22,275 nt of DNA from Syntrophaceae bacterium (GCA_017885225.1 JAFNGM010000258.1:14045-36319), one strand, 5' to 3'; shown: positions 1 to 8,001, counted from the stretch's first letter. Notes: a model not told the origin generated them from the sequence alone. Program-made: numbers and translations.

Positions 1-1159
1 CGCCCATATATCCCAATGTTGTCTCCCAGAAGGAAAGATCATACTTCGTTTTTTCATACATCTTGGCATTTACGATCGCAATTCCCGCCATCTCCGCGAG
101 AGCAGAAACAAACGCCACTTCTTCACGGCTGTATTGCCTCGCCTCCTGGGAATAGAGCCGCAATATTCCTATCACACGCTTCCTCGCGATTATCGGGGTC
201 GAAAGGATAGAAACGATTCCTTCCTGGGCTTTTTCGGCGACGTATTCGACGCGAGAGTCAGTTCTCGCATCAGGGATCAAGACAGGAGTACCTTCCAGGG
301 TATCACGGATGCTTTTGTCTATATGAAGGGGACCTTTTTTGAGGTAATGATCGCTCAATCCTCTCGATGCAACCAGTTCCAACTCCCGCGATATTTCGTT
401 TATGAGGCGAAGCGAGCATGCTTTCACACCTGTGGCTGCGAGTACTTTTTCAATCACCAGCGCGATCACCTGGGCGGAATCCAGCGAAGACAGAATGGTC
501 CTCGTAATCTCATGAAGCCCTCTAAAATATTCAAGGCTTTTTGCTGGATCAATCGGCTCCAGGGCAAACGACTTCAACCCCTGCTTCCGATTCCGGGGTT
601 CTTCAGTGAGTTCAACGCCGAACTTTTTAAGAAGGGAAGACAGCTTGACCCCTGCATCCTCATAGATCTTCGCATTGGCAATAGCCAGACCGCCGATTTC
701 AGCCAGGGCCGAAACGAACTCAATCTCTTCGTCACTATAATCCCGGGGCTCCCCTGAGTAAAGCCTGAGAATCCCGATGACCCTGCTTTTTGCAATTACA
801 GGAACTGAGAGAATGGTATTGATACCCTCTTCCATTTTTTCTTTCTGATACTGGATTCTCGGATCTTCGAAGGCATCTTTAATGGTTACAACTCTCCCCT
901 TCAGTACTTCCGGTATGCTTTTATCAGAACTTAAAACACCTTTTTGCAAATATTTTCTACTGAGCATATACGAAGCAACCAATTCCAGCTGTCTGGTCTT
1001 TTCATCCAAAAGCCTGAGGCTTCCCGCCTTGGCACCCAGTGTCTTCACCGTTCTCTTCACGAGAAGTGCGAGCATCTCCTTGAGGGATAAAGAAGAAAAA
1101 ATCGTTTGACTGACCTCGAAAAAAGCTCGAAAATACTCAATTGTCTTATGCGTGCCCAT
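1..1159 (-). CDS. Tandem GAF-domain sensor protein (partial, C-terminus beyond window)
   Basis: The frame is open on the minus strand from an ATG at 1157-1159 to the window edge, giving 386 residues and no stop. An AGGAG lies about 11 nt upstream of the ATG. Two GAF-type modules are visible at about residues 8-168 and 210-370. They are clear internal duplicates with a 202-residue offset: both start with S/TxEYF, both contain SLRL, LELVAS, DKSI and VIGILRLYS, and both end with FVSALAE followed by A-I-x-N-AK-x-YE. GAF domains bind small ligands or chromophores and often act as input modules of signalling proteins. No output domain (kinase, cyclase or HTH) is reached before the edge, so the type of output is unknown. 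The gene lies 70 bp downstream of a MORN gene on the same strand and is probably co-transcribed with it. GAF assignment is confident; the ligand is not predictable. Confidence 0.85.
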   Translation of the reverse strand, partial: MGTHKTIEYFRAFFEVSQTIFSSLSLKEMLALLVKRTVKTLGAKAGSLRLLDEKTRQLELVASYMLSRKYLQKGVLSSDKSIPEVLKGRVVTIKDAFEDPRIQYQKEKMEEGINTILSVPVIAKSRVIGILRLYSGEPRDYSDEEIEFVSALAEIGGLAIANAKIYEDAGVKLSSLLKKFGVELTEEPRNRKQGLKSFALEPIDPAKSLEYFRGLHEITRTILSSLDSAQVIALVIEKVLAATGVKACSLRLINEISRELELVASRGLSDHYLKKGPLHIDKSIRDTLEGTPVLIPDARTDSRVEYVAEKAQEGIVSILSTPIIARKRVIGILRLYSQEARQYSREEVAFVSALAEMAGIAIVNAKMYEKTKYDLSFWETTLGYMG

Positions 1160-1229
1160 AATCGTCGTGCTCCTGAAAGGACATCCTGTAAAACCCTGCA
1201 AAGGTGTTGGTTATGTGACGCCTGTCCGC

Positions 1230-1829
1230 CTATCTTGCATCTTTTTTGAAGATGAACTTAAATTTATCACCCTTCCATTCGCCTTCATGTTTTGATCCAT
1301 CGGGGAGAGTTAAAATACCCTTCCCGAAATACTTGTCTTCCTTCCACTCCCCTTCATATTTGGAACCATCCGGGAAAGTCAACATACCCTTTCCATGAAA
1401 CATATTGTTTACCCATTGACCATCGTATTTTTTTCCGTCCGGTAACGTTAAAACACCCCTCCCATTCTTACTTCCATTTTTCCATTGCCCGGAATACTTG
1501 CTTCCGTCAGGCAGGGTTAACGTCCCCATCCCTTCAATATCTCCTTCCTTCCACTCGCCTTCATACCGGCTTCTATCCGGAAGAACCATGAGTCCCCGGC
1601 CGGCAGGAAGCCCACTGTTCCATTTACCTTTATACTCACTTCCATCGGACCATTTGAATGATCCTTCTTCGTGAAACAGTCCTTTTCTGAATTGACCGTT
1701 ATATCTGCTTCGATCAGGATGAGCATACACTCCCAGGCCGTTATAAAGATCATCCTGCCATTCAAACTCTATTTTTTCATTCTCAGATATTTTTTTCACC
1801 AGCTTTTTCAATGTCCGATTACTCCCCAC
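1230..1829 (-). CDS. Small MORN-repeat protein (7 repeats)
   Basis: This 199-residue protein has a short basic leader (KKLVKKISENEK) followed by seven 23-residue MORN units, roughly residues 30-190, of the form GxGxLTLPDGSKYEGEWKxG. MORN repeats form elongated beta-hairpin solenoids used in protein or lipid binding and scaffolding. There is no signal peptide or membrane segment, so it is probably cytoplasmic. The start is a GTG at 1827-1829 without a good Shine-Dalgarno. The upstream MORN-coil gene stops only 12 bp before it, so translational coupling is plausible. The N-terminal leader (L-K-K-L-V-K, then W-x-D-x-x-Y-x-G-x-GV) matches the N-terminus of the upstream 1107-residue protein (L-Q-R-L-V-R, then WKDAPYSGQGV). 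This supports a separate paralogous gene rather than a frameshifted tail. The partner is unknown. Confidence 0.85.
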   Translation of the reverse strand: MGSNRTLKKLVKKISENEKIEFEWQDDLYNGLGVYAHPDRSRYNGQFRKGLFHEEGSFKWSDGSEYKGKWNSGLPAGRGLMVLPDRSRYEGEWKEGDIEGMGTLTLPDGSKYSGQWKNGSKNGRGVLTLPDGKKYDGQWVNNMFHGKGMLTFPDGSKYEGEWKEDKYFGKGILTLPDGSKHEGEWKGDKFKFIFKKDAR

Positions 1830-1841
1830 ACATCAAAGATA

Positions 1842-4800
1842 TCACTTTCCAATAAACTTACCGTTTTTGAACTGACCATCATATCTTTTACCGTCAGGAA
1901 ATGTCATTATCCCCCGGCCATTCGGGAGACCATTTTCCAGTTCACCCTCGTATTTTCTCCCATCTTTCAGAGATAACGTCCCCTGTCCATGATACTTGTT
2001 GTTTTTAAACTCGCCTTCATACCGGTCACCGCTGGGATATGTTAAAATCCCTTTTCCGTTTGACAATCCGTCCTTAAATTCACCATCATACTTAGTACCA
2101 TCTGCCAATACTAAAACTCCCTGCCCTTCATACTTTCCTTTTCTAAACTCCCCTTCATATTTTTTCCCGTCAGGATGGGCATCGCTCCCCTTCCCATGGC
2201 ACAAGTTATTTTTCCATTCACCCGAATATCTACGCCCGCTGGGCATGGTCAGGAATCCATCACCCTCCCGCACATCTTTTTTCCAGTGCCCCACATAGAC
2301 AGAACCGTCCGGCAGGGTCAAAATGCCCTGACCATCCCTTTCACCGACTTTCCACTCTCCCACATACTCTCCGCCATTAGGAAAGGCCATGGTTCCATGC
2401 CCGTCCGGCAGATCATCCTTCAACTCACCTACATAACTCCGCCCGTCAGAATAGTTTGCAGACCATTGCCCATGAGAAATATCCGTCTTTTTTATGGTTG
2501 AGACAGGCCCCTCTTCCAAGGAAAATTTTTCCTTTGCCACCGCTTCCATCTCTACCATAATTCTCACCTCTTCCGCTCTGAATTCCGCATCCGTATCCAA
2601 GGCGAGTCTTGCTTTCACAATCGATTCCATTTCCGCCATGATTCTGGTCTCTTCCGCCTTGAACTTTGCATCCGCTTCCTCTCTCGCCTTTGCCAAAGCC
2701 TCTCTTGCTCTCAATTCAGCCGCCAAGCGGATTGTTTCTTCTGCTTTTGTCCTCGCTTCCATCTCCGCTTTAAGCCTGGCTTCCTCTTCCGCTTTCGCTC
2801 TCCTCTCGGCCTCCTTTCGTGCTTTTGCCTCCTCAGCCAACAGGATCTCAACTTCAGCTCTTACCTTCGCTTCTGTCTCGGCCTTGGTTTTCGCTTCTAT
2901 ATCATCTCTTGCCTTCAGCTCAGCCGCCAGGCGGGCCGCCTCTTCTGCCTTCGCTCTTGCTTCAGCTTCTGCGTTAAGCCGGGCCGCTTCCTCCATTTTA
3001 AGCCTTGCTTCAACTTCCGCCCTGATCTTCGCTTCTTCTTCTTCTATTTCCTTCAACTTTGCCGCCAGGCGGGCCGCTTCTTTCGCCTTCGCCTTCGCTT
3101 CCGCTTCCTCTTCTTCTTTTACTTTCAACTCTGCTCTCAAGCGGGCTAATTCCTCCGTTTTGCCTTTGGCCTCCGCCTCTGCCGCGAGCCTCGCCACTTC
3201 CTCCACTTTTATCCGCGCTTCGGCCTCTTCCTTGGCTCTTCGTTCCGCCTCTTCCCTTACCTTCGCCTCTTCCGCCAAGCGGGCATCTTTAGCCCTGGCT
3301 TTCGTTTCCGCCTCTTCTCGTGCCTTCAGTTCCGCTTTTTCTCTTGCCTTCAGCTCGGCTGCCAAGCGGGCCGCTTCTTCCGCCTTTGCCTTCGCTTCCG
3401 CTTCTGCTTTATGTCTTGCTTCTTCTGTCTTGACTCTTTCTTCCGCCTGTATCCTGGCTTTTGTTTCCGCTTCCTCTTTTGCCTTCAGCTCCGCGGCGTG
3501 GCGGGCCGCCTCTATCGCTTTCGCCTTCGCTTCTGACTCTGCCTCCTCTTTCGCCTTCAACTCAATCATCAAGCGGGCAACCTCTTCCGCTTTGGCTCTC
3601 GCTTCCGCTTCTGCGTTTGCTTTGGCCTTCAGCTCAATCATCAAGCGGGCAACCTCTTCCGCTCTCGCCTTCGCTTCAACTTCTGCTTTCTCCTTGGCTT
3701 TCAATTCATCCATCAGGCGGGCTATCTCTTCCTCTTTCGCTCTCGCTTCCGCCTCTGCCTTCAGCCTGGCTGCCTCTTCCGCCTTAATTCTCGCTTCCGC
3801 CGCCTCTCTGGTCTTCGCCTCCGTTTCCTCTATTGCTTTTAACCTGTCCGCCAGCAGGGCAAATTCCTCCGCTTTCGCCCTTGTTTCTGCTTCGGCTTCC
3901 TCTTTCACCTTCAGTATGGCTGCCAACCGGGAGGCCTCTTCCTCTTTATTTTTTTCCTCAGCGTCTGCTTTTATTCGTGCCTTCATCTCCGCCGCCAAAC
4001 GGGCGGCCTCTTCCGCTTTCGCCCTCGCTTCCGCTTCCGCTTCCGCTTTCGCCTTCAACTCAGTCATCAAGCGGGCAACCTCTTCTGCGTTCGCCTTCGC
4101 TTCAACTTCTGCTTTCTCCTTGGCTTTCAATTCAGCCATCAGGCGAACTATCTCTTCCGCTTTCGCCCTCGCATCCGCCTCTGCCTTCAGCCTGGCTGCC
4201 TCTTCCGCCTTAATTCTCGCTTCCGCCGCCTCTCTGGTCTTCGCTTCCGCTTCCTCTATTGCCTTTAACCTGGCCGCCAACAAGGCCGTTTCTTGCCCTT
4301 TGGCTTTGATTTCCGCTTCGGCTTCCTCTTTCACCTTCAGCACAGCCGACAATCGGGTTGCTTCTTCCTCTTCGTTTTTCGTTTCAGCGGCTGCCTTTAT
4401 TCGCACCTTCAGTTCTGCAGCCAGACGGGCAGCCTCCTCCGCCTTCGCCCTCGCTTCCGCCTCCGCATCCGCTTTCGCCTTCAGCTCCTCCCTTAAGCGG
4501 GCCACTTCTTTTGCGTTCGCCTTCGCTTCAACTTCTGCTTTCTCCTTTGCTTTCAATTCAGCCATCAGGCGGGCTATCTCTTCCGCTTTCGCCCTCGCTT
4601 CCGCCTCTGCTTTCAGCTTGGCTTCCTCCTCCACCATGGCCCGTCTCTCTGCTTCCTGCCTTGCCTTGGCTTCCGCTACTAACCGTGCTTCTATTTCGGC
4701 CTTCGCTTTCGATTCCGCCGCCTCTCGGACTGCCGCTTCTTCCACCCTTTTTCTGGCTTCCGCTTCCTCCCTTCTCCTCACTAAAAGCATGGCCTTTGAC

Positions 4801-5165
4801 TCTTCTGCCAAGGGAGCATCTTCCTCTTTGGCTTTGGCTGTCACTACAGCTGCCACCTTCTTTTTCAGTTGTGAGAGATCCCCTGCGGTACTGCCGCCCT
4901 CCCACGTATCTTCGTATTTTTCCCCTGAAGCACATATATAGCAACCGTTCCCGTGAGGAAGGCCATTGCGCCATTCGCCTTCGTATTTGCTGCCGTCAGG
5001 CCAAACATATACGCCCTTCCCATGGGGATTATCATCCTCCCAATCGCCCTCGTATGAGCTCCCGTCAGGCCAGATAAAAACCCCCTGTCCGCTATATGGA
5101 GCATCTTTCCATGCAACTTTGAATTGTTCTGTGACGGATGTTCCCCTCACCAAGCGCTGCAACAT
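1842..5165 (-). CDS. MORN / long Ala-Glu-Lys coiled coil / MORN protein, 1107 aa
   Basis: Three parts are visible. About three MORN repeats lie at residues 24-92. An Ala/Glu/Lys/Arg-rich region at about 97-880 resembles TolA-type or single alpha helices, with unbroken AEEAARLAAELKAK-like units. Nine MORN repeats fill 897-1104, the first degenerate. There is no signal peptide or transmembrane segment, so it is probably a cytoplasmic elongated scaffold. At 0.15 nm per residue the middle would be about 115 nm if fully helical (inference). The helix is built from 24-residue units arranged in a 142-residue super-repeat. The ATG at 5163-5165 is preceded by AAAAGG, and a strong promoter lies at 5209-5237. 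It heads a probable operon with the small MORN and GAF genes. MORN and coil calls are secure; function is unknown, with cytoskeletal or polar scaffold the most natural guess. Confidence 0.88.
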   Translation of the reverse strand: MLQRLVRGTSVTEQFKVAWKDAPYSGQGVFIWPDGSSYEGDWEDDNPHGKGVYVWPDGSKYEGEWRNGLPHGNGCYICASGEKYEDTWEGGSTAGDLSQLKKKVAAVVTAKAKEEDAPLAEESKAMLLVRRREEAEARKRVEEAAVREAAESKAKAEIEARLVAEAKARQEAERRAMVEEEAKLKAEAEARAKAEEIARLMAELKAKEKAEVEAKANAKEVARLREELKAKADAEAEARAKAEEAARLAAELKVRIKAAAETKNEEEEATRLSAVLKVKEEAEAEIKAKGQETALLAARLKAIEEAEAKTREAAEARIKAEEAARLKAEADARAKAEEIVRLMAELKAKEKAEVEAKANAEEVARLMTELKAKAEAEAEARAKAEEAARLAAEMKARIKADAEEKNKEEEASRLAAILKVKEEAEAETRAKAEEFALLADRLKAIEETEAKTREAAEARIKAEEAARLKAEAEARAKEEEIARLMDELKAKEKAEVEAKARAEEVARLMIELKAKANAEAEARAKAEEVARLMIELKAKEEAESEAKAKAIEAARHAAELKAKEEAETKARIQAEERVKTEEARHKAEAEAKAKAEEAARLAAELKAREKAELKAREEAETKARAKDARLAEEAKVREEAERRAKEEAEARIKVEEVARLAAEAEAKGKTEELARLRAELKVKEEEEAEAKAKAKEAARLAAKLKEIEEEEAKIRAEVEARLKMEEAARLNAEAEARAKAEEAARLAAELKARDDIEAKTKAETEAKVRAEVEILLAEEAKARKEAERRAKAEEEARLKAEMEARTKAEETIRLAAELRAREALAKAREEADAKFKAEETRIMAEMESIVKARLALDTDAEFRAEEVRIMVEMEAVAKEKFSLEEGPVSTIKKTDISHGQWSANYSDGRSYVGELKDDLPDGHGTMAFPNGGEYVGEWKVGERDGQGILTLPDGSVYVGHWKKDVREGDGFLTMPSGRRYSGEWKNNLCHGKGSDAHPDGKKYEGEFRKGKYEGQGVLVLADGTKYDGEFKDGLSNGKGILTYPSGDRYEGEFKNNKYHGQGTLSLKDGRKYEGELENGLPNGRGIMTFPDGKRYDGQFKNGKFIGK
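3530..4636 (-). repeat. 426-bp tandem super-repeat inside the coiled-coil region
   Basis: Near-identical marker segments recur at exactly 426 bp. CTTCAACTTCTGCTTTCTCC on the plus strand begins at 3674, 4100 and 4526, and TTAATTCTCGCTTCCGCC begins at 3784 and 4210. In protein terms one unit is 142 residues, made of four 24-residue segments plus 30 and 16. Copies are roughly 4211-4636, 3785-4210 and a partial third below 3785. A finer 72-bp (24-residue) direct duplication is seen at 3561/3633 (CTCAATCATCAAGCGGGCAA). The high nucleotide similarity points to recent tandem duplication. Outer boundaries are approximate. Confidence 0.85.
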
Positions 5166-5183
5166 TTTTGCCTTTTAACCTCA

Positions 5184-5198
5184 CTTTTCCGTGAAAAG
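5184..5198. other. Short hairpin in the leader of the MORN-coil gene
   Basis: CTTTTC-CGT-GAAAAG is a perfect 6-bp stem with a 3-nt loop. It lies between the predicted promoter and the ribosome binding site of the 1107-residue gene. It could be an operator or an RNA leader structure, or chance in AT-rich DNA. Confidence 0.3.
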
Positions 5199-5208
5199 GT
5201 CAATGCTT

Positions 5209-5237
5209 ACTATAGTAAAAGAGTTTATAAGTGTCAA
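5209..5237 (-). promoter_or_regulatory. Sigma70-type promoter for the MORN-coil/MORN/GAF operon
   Basis: Read on the minus strand: TTGACA (5232-5237), exactly 17 bp, then TATAGT (5209-5214). The -35 is perfect and the -10 is 5/6. The -10 overlaps a 12-nt palindrome TTACTATAGTAA (5207-5218) that could be an operator. The start codon is about 44 nt downstream of the -10. Confidence 0.7.
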
Positions 5238-5316
5238 AAGAAAAACGGCCTCTCCTGCAAAGACATCGATTCACTTGAGGATGCCCTAAGACGTAAATAT
5301 AATGAATAATAGGCCG

Positions 5317-6264
5317 TCACACGTGGTTTCTCAGCATCAGTTCCAGGGGGTGGGGATTTAGATAATACTGGTTTTTAAGATATGGTTCATCAAATTTCCG
5401 GACATGGTGCCGTATCATCACAATAGGTACAATGAGAGGAATTAATCCTCTACGGTAATCTTCTATGACCTCTGCCAGTTCTCTTCGTTCATCTTCGGAA
5501 ACATGCTTCTTGAAGTAGCCTGCCATATGAAACAGCACGTTCGCATTTTTTTTCAACGTCGCGCTGAGACGGAGGGCATCTGTGAGAGCAGTCATATAGT
5601 CTGCGAGATACTTACCCGCTTCATGTCCCTTCGTATCTGCGACCATACGTCCAAGGATGGTTAAGTGCTTTGGGCTATGCGCCATGATCAGCAGCTTGTG
5701 ACGGGTATGGAAATGAATCAATTCTTTGACAGAACCCTTTTCCTGAATAAGGTCACACCATCGCTTATACACAAACACCCGCTCAATGAAATTTTCTCTC
5801 ATGATGGGATCATGAAGCCGTCCGTCATCAATGACCGGGATGAGAGAGAAATGCTTCACAAAGGCCCCTCCGAATATTCCGGCGCCTTTGCGGTCGGGCA
5901 TTCCCGAAGAAGAATAAATTTTTACGCCCCCAATTCCTGAACTGGGGGATTTGCTCTTGAAAATAAAGCCGCACAATTTCTCGTTTTCCAGCTCCTTACA
6001 TTTTCTCATTTTCCATTGCAGCATCCTTTCCGTGTGGTCGATTCCGGAACGGATTGTAACCAGCCGGGGCGATTCCGGTTCTCCGATAAGCCGCATGGCT
6101 TCCCGCGGGATGCCCAGGCCACACTCGACCTCAGGGCATACAGGCACCCACGTAAAGTAACGCCCAAGGGTATCCGTGATATAGCGGTCATGCTGATGTC
6201 CCCCGTCATATCTCACATTGTTACCCAATAGACACGAACTGATTCCTATTCTAATATTTTCCAT
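5317..6264 (-). CDS. DUF523 (TudS-like) - DUF1722 fusion protein
   Basis: The product is 315 residues. Residues 1-150 match DUF523: RIGISSCLLG at the start, VRYDGGH, VCPEVECGLGIPRE at 42-55 and KSKSPSSG at 103-110. The remainder, from about 190 (HFHTRHKLLIMAHSP) to the end, matches DUF1722, the YbgA-like domain. DUF523 includes TudS thiouracil desulfidase, where cysteines hold a [4Fe-4S] cluster. Here C11 and C43 are present, but the SPSCG cysteine is Ser109; C48 is an extra cysteine nearby. The cellular role of the fused form is not established, so I give no gene symbol. The ATG at 6262-6264 is chosen because GAGG lies 5 nt upstream. An upstream in-frame ATG at 6331-6333 lacks a Shine-Dalgarno and would add 23 residues unlike the family. 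Confidence 0.85.
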   Translation of the reverse strand: MENIRIGISSCLLGNNVRYDGGHQHDRYITDTLGRYFTWVPVCPEVECGLGIPREAMRLIGEPESPRLVTIRSGIDHTERMLQWKMRKCKELENEKLCGFIFKSKSPSSGIGGVKIYSSSGMPDRKGAGIFGGAFVKHFSLIPVIDDGRLHDPIMRENFIERVFVYKRWCDLIQEKGSVKELIHFHTRHKLLIMAHSPKHLTILGRMVADTKGHEAGKYLADYMTALTDALRLSATLKKNANVLFHMAGYFKKHVSEDERRELAEVIEDYRRGLIPLIVPIVMIRHHVRKFDEPYLKNQYYLNPHPLELMLRNHV

Positions 6265-6417
6265 CATTGCCTCATGTATTCCACAACGCCAGCCCATCGG
6301 CTGGATGAAATAGGATATCTCTTTTCCATTCATTTGCCAACATGGTTTTTGATCTTCTGCACGTTCGCAAAGAATAGCACATAACAGAATATTTTATTGA
6401 GAAAGCAGAAAAAAAGT

Positions 6418-6445
6418 TGTCGGCACCACTATGACATTACATAAT
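6418..6445 (+). promoter_or_regulatory. Weak candidate promoter for the methyltransferase gene
   Basis: TTGTCG (6418-6423), 16 bp, then CATAAT (6440-6445). A TATACT also occurs at 6462-6467 but without a good -35. The rest of the 297-bp divergent spacer (6265-6561) is AT-rich and shows no other clear signal. Confidence 0.25.
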
Positions 6446-6561
6446 TACCAAGAAAAAGGTATATACTATCCGGCTTCGTGAAACCGCGGATAGAGAGGAT
6501 GTGTATCTTTCCGCTGAGGAAGGGAATAGTGGATGAAAGTCAGACATAAGGGAGAATGTGA

Positions 6562-7257
6562 ATGGAAAAGAAACCGTCAATCATGGGCAGGATGTTCGAT
6601 AGGATAGCGCCTACATATGATCGGCTCAATACGATTTTCTCCTTTTCTCTTCATAAGGCCTGGAGAAAGGCGGCGATCCAGGCTTTGGAAATACGACGGG
6701 ACGACCTTGTTCTGGATATAGCGTCAGGCACGGGGGACATGGCTCTCATGGCCATGCGCCGCGGCGGAAAGGTCATAGGTATCGATCTCTCATGCCCGAT
6801 GCTCATGCACGCCATGGCGAAGGCGCGGAAACAAGGGTTCGGCACGGAGTACGCTGCGGTACAGGGTGATGCCCTCACGATGCCTTTCCACAATGATACC
6901 TTCAAGACCGCCATGATGGCATTCGGAATTAGAAATGTCCAAAACATGGAGATATTTTTGAATGAAATACATAGGGTACTGACTCCCCGCGGACGCCTTT
7001 CCATACTGGAATTTTCTATGCCGGAGAGACTGCCCTTCAGATGGCTCTATCTGGTATATCTGACTCATGTGATGCCGTGTATAGGTTTCCTTATTTCAGG
7101 GGATTACGAGGCCTATCGGTATTTAAGAGATTCCGTTAAGGGGTTTCCTGCCCCGGAGATAGTGGAGGGGATCATGAAAGGAAGGGCGTTTCGGATCATC
7201 CAGTCAACAAAACTCTCCGGAGGAATATGTCATCTCTATTTAGTGGAGAAACAGTAA
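6562..7257 (+). CDS. menG: UbiE/MenG-family quinone C-methyltransferase
   Basis: This 231-residue class I SAM-dependent methyltransferase has the family signatures. MFDRIAPTYDRLN lies near residue 11, the SAM-binding motif VLDIASGTGDMAL at 50-62, an acidic residue D75 after strand 2 (VIGIDLS), GDALTMPF, and the FGIRNV and DYEAYRYLRDSV blocks typical of UbiE/COQ5/MenG. It would methylate demethylmenaquinone to menaquinone (or the ubiquinone precursor) at the membrane. In a menaquinone-using anaerobe the MenG role is the natural choice, but no other men genes are in view. Length is normal for the family. The ATG at 6562 has GGGAG about 7-8 nt upstream. It is divergent from the DUF523 gene and convergent with the SPOR gene (33-bp gap, no obvious terminator hairpin). 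Confidence 0.88.
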   Translation: MEKKPSIMGRMFDRIAPTYDRLNTIFSFSLHKAWRKAAIQALEIRRDDLVLDIASGTGDMALMAMRRGGKVIGIDLSCPMLMHAMAKARKQGFGTEYAAVQGDALTMPFHNDTFKTAMMAFGIRNVQNMEIFLNEIHRVLTPRGRLSILEFSMPERLPFRWLYLVYLTHVMPCIGFLISGDYEAYRYLRDSVKGFPAPEIVEGIMKGRAFRIIQSTKLSGGICHLYLVEKQ

Positions 7258-7290
7258 CATGACGAAGTCAGGTTCGGCAGACTACTGTCT

Positions 7291-8001
7291 TCATTGAGAT
7301 CGAGACTGGACATAGCTACCGGGATAGGCATCAAAGATTTTCTTTTTCTTCATATAATCGGAGGCTTCATCTGCGGTCGTAAAATATCCGAGGAATATTC
7401 TATACCAGATACCCCGCCCAGGAAGATGAACTTTTTCCATGTGAACATCGGGTTGGCCTTGTTTGAGGTATTCCACAAATGCGACCGCTTCACTCTCGCT
7501 GGCTTCAGGATAGGCTTTCACTTGAATGGCGAAGTTCCAGTTTATTGTGTTTTGTTGTGTGTGCTTCTCCTTCGGACTCCCAGATAATTTTTTCACAGAA
7601 TCTGCGGGAATGGGAGATTTCAGCCATTCTTTCCCGTCAAAATACATTGTGTGCCCCGTCACACTGTTAACCCTCAGCACATAGGTCTTTCCTCCTGAGT
7701 TGATAGAGTCATAACGGTATATTTTTGGCCACACAAGAATGGCGACGACAACAAACGAAAGAGTGAGTAACACCAACGTCGGGACTACACCGAAAATTCG
7801 GAGTATGCGCTTCTTCTCTGCCTGGAAAGGCGATTCTTCCGATTGCTGTTGAAATCCCATTCCCCCTTCTGTCTTTGTTGGTTCCTTCGATTCTTTTTCC
7901 TGTCCTTTACTCTTTTCAGGGGTATCCAAACTTGCGACTTTTTTATAAAGAGCCTCCAGTTCCTTTTCCAGTTCACGTCCTCTCAGTTCATCTTTTTCCA
8001 T
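7291..8001 (-). CDS. Membrane-anchored SPOR-domain protein
   Basis: The 236-residue product has a charged cytoplasmic N-terminus with a short coil (residues 1-25) and a low-complexity linker. One transmembrane helix follows at about 69-92 (FGVVPTLVLLTLSFVVVAILV). A periplasmic part ends in a SPOR-like domain at about 156-232, with FAIQVKAYPEASEAEA-like start, WYRIFLGYFTTADEA and PGSYVQS. SPOR domains bind glycan strands lacking stem peptides at division sites. Topology is type II, with the C-terminus outside. It is the last gene of the minus-strand cluster MinD-like/J-HTH/SPOR, 50 bp after the J-HTH gene. The domain order resembles FtsN/DedD-type proteins, but sequence similarity to those outside SPOR is not evident. 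The ATG has a modest GGTGAG upstream. Confidence 0.82.
   Translation of the reverse strand: MEKDELRGRELEKELEALYKKVASLDTPEKSKGQEKESKEPTKTEGGMGFQQQSEESPFQAEKKRILRIFGVVPTLVLLTLSFVVVAILVWPKIYRYDSINSGGKTYVLRVNSVTGHTMYFDGKEWLKSPIPADSVKKLSGSPKEKHTQQNTINWNFAIQVKAYPEASESEAVAFVEYLKQGQPDVHMEKVHLPGRGIWYRIFLGYFTTADEASDYMKKKKIFDAYPGSYVQSRSQ

Noticed and set aside
134..757. 207-codon plus-strand open frame at the left edge
   Set aside because: It lies fully antisense to the tandem-GAF gene, whose duplicated conserved blocks identify the real coding strand.
1230..1844. Small MORN gene as a frameshifted tail of the 1107-residue protein
   Set aside because: It begins with its own leader homologous to the N-terminus of the large protein, so it is a paralogous gene with its own start, not a broken C-terminus.
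2494..4941. 815-codon plus-strand open frame rich in Ser and Ala
   Set aside because: It is the exact antisense of the repetitive Ala/Glu/Lys coil. Its low-complexity composition is the mirror of GCC/GAA/AAG codons, and it has no domain or plausible start signal.
1842..5165. CRISPR-like or minisatellite array from the regular repeats at 2600-4700
   Set aside because: The repeats are in frame, encode a coherent helix and have no spacer/repeat alternation, so this is a coding repeat.
5124..5309. 61-codon plus-strand frame between the MORN-coil and DUF523 genes
   Set aside because: It overlaps the start of the 1107-residue gene and covers its promoter and leader hairpin. No Shine-Dalgarno or recognisable protein.
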